A DNA stretch of 8,819 nucleotides from assembly GCA_964361435.1 (NCBI GenBank), contig CAYIAN010000023.1, positions 1 through 8,819 on the forward strand, in the 5' to 3' direction. The notes under the pieces are model-generated. The model had not been told where the DNA came from. It ran no database searches and worked only from the letters and a program-made list of their open reading frames with translations. Shown here piece by piece: positions 5,160 through 8,819 of the stretch. This DNA comes from GWA2-46-10 sp964361435. Its GTDB lineage: Bacteria; Patescibacteriota; Minisyncoccia; UBA6257; Colwellbacteraceae. Every line of letters begins with the position of its first letter. Position 1 is the stretch's first letter. The position numbers and the translations under genes were made by a program.

Positions 5160-7740
5160 CTTTAATCTGTCCTCCTATTATCTTATCAGCCAGTTGATCT
5201 AAAATCATCTTCTGGATAACCCTTTTCACCGGACGAGCCCCGTACTCCGGGTCAAAACCATTTTTGACAATATACTGCTTAGCCGAAACATCTACTGTTA
5301 CTTTAATGCCTTTCTCCTGGAGACGTTCTGTGAGTTCTTGCAGTTGGATCTCTACAATTTTTTCTATGGATTGCTTATTGAGGGAGTTGAAAATAATTAC
5401 TTCGTCAACGCGGTTTAGAAACTCCGGCTTGAAGTGTTCTTTGAGTTCTTCTTTTATGGACTTTCTATACTCATCTTCCTTCTTTCTAACTTCAGCCTTG
5501 GTCCCGGCGATAAATCCCACCCGAGACATTTCCCTTGAGATGTGACTGCCCACATTAGAGGTCATGATGATAATAGTATTTTTGAAGTTGACGGTCCTAC
5601 CCTTGCCATCCTTTAGTCTGCCCGCGTCTAAAACTTGCAAAAGAATGTTGAATACTTCCGGGTGAGCTTTTTCTATTTCATCAAAGAGAATCAAACTGTA
5701 TGGTCGGTGACGCACGATCTCAGTTAACTGTCCGCCTTCATCGAACCCAATATAGCCAGGAGGAGAACCGATAAGCTTGGCGGTATCGTGACGCTCCATA
5801 TACTCAGACATATCTATTCTGACTAACGCTTTATCGTCGTTGAACATAAATTCCGCTAAAGCTTTGGCGAGTTCCGTCTTGCCTACTCCAGTCGGACCCA
5901 AGAACATAAATGAACCCATGGGACGATCAACTGGTGCAAGACCGGCTCGCGCTCTCCTTAGCGCACTGGAGACTGCGCTGATCGCCTCTTCTTGCCCTAC
6001 TACCCTCTGCCCCAAAACCTCTTCTATTCTTACAAGCTTATCCGCTTCGGTTTCCATAATGTTTTGAAGAGGAATTCCAGTCCATTTTGAAATAACCTCT
6101 GCAATGTCTTCTTTATCCACTTCCTGCTTAAGAAATCCTTCCTTGCCTTGCTTCTTCGAGGAGGTGAAGTATCTTTTTTCGTAAGTTTCGTACTCTTTTT
6201 CTGCCTTAGGCAGCTCTCCGTAAGTTATCTCCGCTACCCTTGTCAAATCTCCATCTCTCTCAGCTACTTCTCTCTCACGCCTTAAAACATCAACCTGTTC
6301 TCGCAAGGCGTTTAGTTTCTCAAAAATCATTTTCTCCGCATCCCAACTAGCAGAGAGTCCTTCATTCTCGTCTTTTATGGTATCAAGTTCTTTCTCAATT
6401 TCTCCAAGTCTTGTCGTACGTTTGGGGGAAGTTTTTTCCCTCTCAATAGCCGCTTTTTCTACTTCCAGAGCGGTTATTTGCTTGCGTAATTTATTGATAC
6501 TAGAAGGCATGCTTTCTGATTCCAGGCGTCTGGAAGCAGCCGCTTCGTCAACTACATCCACCGCCTTATCGGGCAAGAAGCGATCGCTTATATAACGCGC
6601 CGAAAGAGTTACTGCTGCAATCAGGGCATCATCGTTAATGCGCAAACCATGATGGAGTTCATACTTTTCCTTGAGGCCCCTCAAGATGGTGATGCTGTCT
6701 TCTATATTGGGCTCCTCGACGAACACCGGTTGGAACCTGCGCTCGAGGGCAGGATCCTTTTCCATGTGTCTTTGATATTCTTTGGTGGTAGTCGCCCCTA
6801 TAGCGTGCAAATCTCCTCTGGCTAACGCCGGCTTCAAAAGATTGGAGGCATCCACTGCGCCCTCGGCTGCTCCCGCCCCCACAATCATGTGAATTTCGTC
6901 AATAAAAAGGATAATTTCGCCCTGGGCATTTTTGATTTCTTTAATAAAGGCCTTCAGCCTATCCTCAAACTCACCCCTGAACTTTGTGCCTGCAATCAAA
7001 GACCCTATATCCAACGAAACCAGCTGTTTTCCCTTCAGGGTTTCCGGAATGTCTCCCGAAACAATCCTTTGAGCCAAGCCTTCTACGATGGCGGTTTTTC
7101 CAACTCCCGGCTCTCCTATCAAAACAGGATTATTCTTAGTGCGACGAGAAAGAATTTGGATAACTCTGCGTAGTTCTTCTTCTCTTCCTACAACCGGATC
7201 CAACTTTCCCTCCTTTGCCATGTCGGTTACGTTAACGGCGTATTTATCCAAAACCTGGAAGGTGGCCTCAGGACTTTCGCTTGTGACTTTGGCGCTCCCA
7301 CGGAGTTTTGACATCATACGCAAGGCACTTTCTCTCTTCACGCCTAAATTCTCTAAAAGCTCTTTGGCGCCGGAATCTATCTCCAATACCCCAAGTAGGA
7401 GATGTTCGCAGGAGATAAATTCATCCTTGTTGGCCATGGCACTTCTCGCAGCGCGATCTATAACCTTCAAAACTTCTCTTGAGAGGTATATCTGGCCAAC
7501 GGAGGCGGTGGAGAATATCTTAGGAAGTCTGCGTAGTTCTTCTTCAATTTGCATAGTTAAAGACTCAAGCTCAGCCCCCGATTTCTCTAATATGGGTCTA
7601 ACCAACGAATCGTGATCGGCAATCAAGGCGGCGAGAAGATGTAGTGCCCTAAACTCACCATGATTTTGGGCCGTAGCGAGGTCCTGGGCCCTCTGAAGCG
7701 CTTCCTGAGCCTTGGTTGTAAAACGATTGAAAGAGTTCAT
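5104..7740 (-). CDS. clpB: Clp/Hsp100 two-ring AAA+ ATPase, ClpB-like with a ClpC-type loop
   Basis: The 878-residue protein is a class I Clp ATPase, a hexameric unfoldase threading protein substrates through a central pore in the cytoplasm. In order it has a double Clp N-domain (about 4-145), NBD1 with Walker A GEPGVGKT (209-216), pore loop around F254, Walker B ILFIDE (277-282), sensor GATT (315-318) and Arg fingers R334/R335. A coiled-coil middle domain spans about 405-525 and includes the ClpB-type stretch AERDGDLTRVAEITYGELP (493-511). NBD2 has Walker A GPTGVGKT (615-622), pore motif GYIG (662-665), Walker B LILFDE (683-688), Arg finger R777 and sensor 2 GARP (834-837). The middle domain length is that of ClpB disaggregases, but NBD2 also carries VGF (741-743) in an insertion where ClpC holds its ClpP-docking loop. 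Partner choice (DnaK or ClpP) is therefore open. No clpP, mecA or CIRCE element is seen here. All catalytic motifs are intact. The start is ATG at 7740. Confidence 0.93.
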   Translation of the reverse strand: MNSFNRFTTKAQEALQRAQDLATAQNHGEFRALHLLAALIADHDSLVRPILEKSGAELESLTMQIEEELRRLPKIFSTASVGQIYLSREVLKVIDRAARSAMANKDEFISCEHLLLGVLEIDSGAKELLENLGVKRESALRMMSKLRGSAKVTSESPEATFQVLDKYAVNVTDMAKEGKLDPVVGREEELRRVIQILSRRTKNNPVLIGEPGVGKTAIVEGLAQRIVSGDIPETLKGKQLVSLDIGSLIAGTKFRGEFEDRLKAFIKEIKNAQGEIILFIDEIHMIVGAGAAEGAVDASNLLKPALARGDLHAIGATTTKEYQRHMEKDPALERRFQPVFVEEPNIEDSITILRGLKEKYELHHGLRINDDALIAAVTLSARYISDRFLPDKAVDVVDEAAASRRLESESMPSSINKLRKQITALEVEKAAIEREKTSPKRTTRLGEIEKELDTIKDENEGLSASWDAEKMIFEKLNALREQVDVLRREREVAERDGDLTRVAEITYGELPKAEKEYETYEKRYFTSSKKQGKEGFLKQEVDKEDIAEVISKWTGIPLQNIMETEADKLVRIEEVLGQRVVGQEEAISAVSSALRRARAGLAPVDRPMGSFMFLGPTGVGKTELAKALAEFMFNDDKALVRIDMSEYMERHDTAKLIGSPPGYIGFDEGGQLTEIVRHRPYSLILFDEIEKAHPEVFNILLQVLDAGRLKDGKGRTVNFKNTIIIMTSNVGSHISREMSRVGFIAGTKAEVRKKEDEYRKSIKEELKEHFKPEFLNRVDEVIIFNSLNKQSIEKIVEIQLQELTERLQEKGIKVTVDVSAKQYIVKNGFDPEYGARPVKRVIQKMILDQLADKIIGGQIKDGGKVKISSKESGITVST
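5171..5176 (-). promoter_or_regulatory. Shine-Dalgarno for the membrane protein, inside the Clp gene
   Basis: The minus strand reads AGGAGG, 11 bases before the ATG at 5157-5159. It lies within the codons for the final part of the Clp ATPase (IGGQ, about residues 855-858). It decides the start of the overlapping membrane protein and supports a genuine long overlap over a later start. Confidence 0.7.
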
Positions 7741-7761
7741 TTTGGCCTACAGATTACTCAA

Positions 7762-7790
7762 ATTGTACCAAAATATCAAGAGAATGGCAT
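7762..7790 (-). promoter_or_regulatory. Candidate extended -10 promoter for the Clp gene
   Basis: The minus strand has TGGTACAAT (7762-7770), an extended -10 with TACAAT, and ATGCCA (7785-7790) as a -35 matching TTGACA at 4 of 6, with a 17-base spacer. The start site would be about 15 bases before the ATG at 7740. No CIRCE inverted repeat is present, so HrcA control of this chaperone is not supported by this stretch. Confidence 0.45.
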
Positions 7791-7812
7791 TTCCCAAGAA
7801 CGATCTAAGAAC

Positions 7813-8298
7813 TTATTTCAGGGCTTGAACACTAAGAACAAATATCCGTTGGGGATTGGAGGATGTTAGAACCTGCTTATCCTTTTTATAAGGAGGGATT
7901 TTCTTTATCCAGAGGCGAGTTTTGTCGTCTGGGTCGCCATAATTATAGTTCACGATAATCTCTTCCCCCTTTTTGATGTTTTTGATAGTAACAAAGTCTA
8001 TTAGGTTTTCCTTTATCTGTTTCTTGTATGTAGCATTTGGTTGATATGAGTGGTTATAGATTGAGCCGAACCCCAGGGCTACGGCGAGCATCTCGTTATC
8101 TTTCCCAAAGTAAAAGTAATATTCTACCAGAATACTTTCCTTCAGATTAGATACATCCTTTTTCGGAACTAGAATAATCGGGCATCTTTCAATAACCTCA
8201 TTCTTCTTGATATTGTTGGCGGCGAATACTCCTCTACCAGCCTTAGGAATACCCGACTCTGAAATATATATTTTGTCGGAGGCAAAAAGCTTTTTCAT
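7813..8298 (-). CDS. SET-domain protein, putative lysine methyltransferase
   Basis: SET proteins transfer methyl groups from S-adenosylmethionine to protein lysines; bacterial substrates are mostly unknown. With the start chosen here the product has 161 residues. It shows GRGVFA (21-26), the GFGSIYNHS..PNA block (77-89) with the N82-H83 pair that contributes to the SAM site, and KKGEEIIVNYNYGD (109-121... shown in part) with the catalytic-type tyrosines Y118 and Y120. These are the core motifs of a compact SET domain without recognisable pre-SET or post-SET cysteines. The tail (about 128-161) is Lys-rich and then becomes repeat-derived (see the direct repeat at 7852-7880). A longer reading from TTG at 8322 would add eight residues, but the ATG at 8298 with GGTGG 9 bases upstream is preferred. 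It lies 68 bases after the VOC gene and 72 bases before the Clp gene. Target unknown. Confidence 0.8.
   Translation of the reverse strand: MKKLFASDKIYISESGIPKAGRGVFAANNIKKNEVIERCPIILVPKKDVSNLKESILVEYYFYFGKDNEMLAVALGFGSIYNHSYQPNATYKKQIKENLIDFVTIKNIKKGEEIIVNYNYGDPDDKTRLWIKKIPPYKKDKQVLTSSNPQRIFVLSVQALK
7852..7880 (-). repeat. Direct repeat copy A, within the SET gene 3' end
   Basis: These 29 bases match 8341-8370 at 26 of 30 aligned positions, with one single-base gap and a shared core tggaggatgtta on the plus strand. This copy encodes part of the SET protein tail (QVLTSSNP, about residues 142-149). It looks like a duplicated 3'-end segment that has become coding here. Confidence 0.65.
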
Positions 8299-8340
8299 GC
8301 TCAAATCCCACCCCAATACCAAGCTGTTAGCTATGGATCA

Positions 8341-8370
8341 GGGACTGGAGGATGTTAAAACTTGTCTTAT
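8341..8370 (-). repeat. Direct repeat copy B, at the VOC gene stop
   Basis: This is the second copy of the diverged 30-base repeat, in the same orientation about 490 bases from copy A. It begins, on the minus strand, at the VOC stop codon (8367-8369) and runs into the VOC-SET spacer, so here it is non-coding apart from the stop itself. The rest of the spacer (8299-8340) holds only the weak ribosome binding site of the SET gene. Confidence 0.65.
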
Positions 8371-8819
8371 GATGGTTTAACCACCTCCACCTTGGTAAGC
8401 TGACTAATTTTGTTAAACTCTGCCTCAGAATACGGTGCTATAAATACAAGTACGAATCCGTCTGGGTCACGAAAAACAGCCTCTATTGTCCCCCAGTAGT
8501 AGTGGCAAACTGGGAATTTTATGTCCACTAGCGGATTGCTGAAAAGTGGAACTAGGGAATCGACGTTTATCATAGCTGACACTTTAGGTGATTTTATCTT
8601 CTCTTGGAAAACTTCTTTTCTTGGAATACCTATGTGGTCTTCAGCCAACTCTAACTTGCTACCATTGGCTTCGTAAGTAATGCCTCGGTACTTTTCGGGC
8701 GCAGTGGCTAATCCCTCTGGTAGGGTTTTAAGGTAGCTATCTGGTCCATATGAAAACACGGCTTTGAATCCAAGGGAGTCGTAAAACTTTTTGGACTGTT
8801 CAAAATTGGCTGTTTTTAT
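8367..8819 (-). CDS. Glyoxalase/VOC-superfamily protein, 5' end cut off
   Basis: The reading frame is open to the window edge, so this is a 3' portion of at least 150 codons; a GTG at 8759 is internal and not the real start. The visible N-terminus contains the SKKFYDSLGF block typical of the first helix of vicinal-oxygen-chelate proteins, and the C-terminal module contains FRDPDGFVLVF, the usual final strand pair. Only the first beta strand (about 5-10 residues) seems to be missing. VOC proteins include glyoxalases, dioxygenases and antibiotic-binding proteins. In the final strand the usual metal-ligand Glu is not obvious, so the protein may bind a ligand without being a metalloenzyme. Substrate is unknown. 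The TAA stop is followed after 68 bases by the SET gene on the same strand. Confidence 0.75.
   Translation of the reverse strand: MKTANFEQSKKFYDSLGFKAVFSYGPDSYLKTLPEGLATAPEKYRGITYEANGSKLELAEDHIGIPRKEVFQEKIKSPKVSAMINVDSLVPLFSNPLVDIKFPVCHYYWGTIEAVFRDPDGFVLVFIAPYSEAEFNKISQLTKVEVVKPS

Noticed and set aside
7088..7615. A 175-codon plus-strand open frame opposite the Clp gene.
   Set aside because: It lies antisense to the Clp N-domain and NBD1, whose motifs are intact; low-complexity Ser/Leu-rich translation typical of a shadow frame.
7741..7812. CIRCE or another heat-shock operator upstream of the Clp gene.
   Set aside because: No inverted repeat resembling TTAGCACTC-N9-GAGTGCTAA is present in the 72-base spacer.
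8299..8322. Eight-residue N-terminal extension of the SET protein from TTG at 8322.
   Set aside because: TTG is a rarer start, and the ATG at 8298 begins a normal MKKLF N-terminus with a modest ribosome binding site at good spacing.
8757..8759. GTG as the start of the VOC protein.
   Set aside because: The frame is open upstream to the window edge, and that part encodes the conserved FYDSLGF block, so the true start is outside the window.
1..8819. CRISPR array, transposon, prophage or defence island.
   Set aside because: No regularly spaced repeats, transposase, integrase or terminal inverted repeats are visible; the only repeats are the protein-level LTD units and the 30-base pair near 7852 and 8341.

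Overview
All genes in this window lie on the minus strand, so transcription runs from base 8819 towards base 1. Coding density is high: no gene-free stretch exceeds about 75 bases, and one pair of genes overlaps. The content suggests a member of the Candidate Phyla Radiation (Patescibacteria, possibly a Parcubacteria-like lineage). The pointers are a stripped-down IF-2 that begins at its G domain, a secreted multi-domain lamin-tail protein next to an unrecognised polytopic membrane protein, a small bacterial SET-domain protein, and a Clp ATPase that is hard to place between ClpB and ClpC. This lineage is an inference from gene content, not a proven placement. The genes read as full length under the standard bacterial code, which argues against the UGA=Gly code of Gracilibacteria/SR1.

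In transcription order the layout is as follows. (1) 8819-8367: a glyoxalase/VOC-fold protein whose 5' end is cut by the window edge. (2) 8298-7813: a small SET-domain protein. (3) 7740-5104: a large two-ring Clp ATPase with a ClpB-length middle domain and a ClpC-type VGF loop, preceded by a plausible extended -10 promoter. (4) 5159-4440: a membrane protein of unknown function whose start, with its own Shine-Dalgarno, lies inside the Clp gene. (5) 4424-2028: a membrane-anchored or secreted protein with four lamin-tail domains. Genes 3 to 5 look like one transcription unit. (6) After a 73-base gap with a candidate promoter comes a translation-related cluster: tRNA-Arg(UCG), a 65-residue single-pass membrane protein, tRNA-Gly(UCC), infB and tRNA-Cys(GCA).

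The window combines protein quality control (Clp), a cell-surface module (membrane protein plus lamin-tail protein) and translation initiation (IF-2 with three tRNAs). I see no mobile element, CRISPR array or obvious defence system. The most interesting points are the mixed ClpB/ClpC character of the ATPase, the tRNA-Arg acceptor stem that also serves as the ribosome binding site of the small ORF, the evenly spaced cysteine pairs in the lamin-tail repeats, and a 30-base diverged direct repeat at the 3' ends of the VOC and SET genes.
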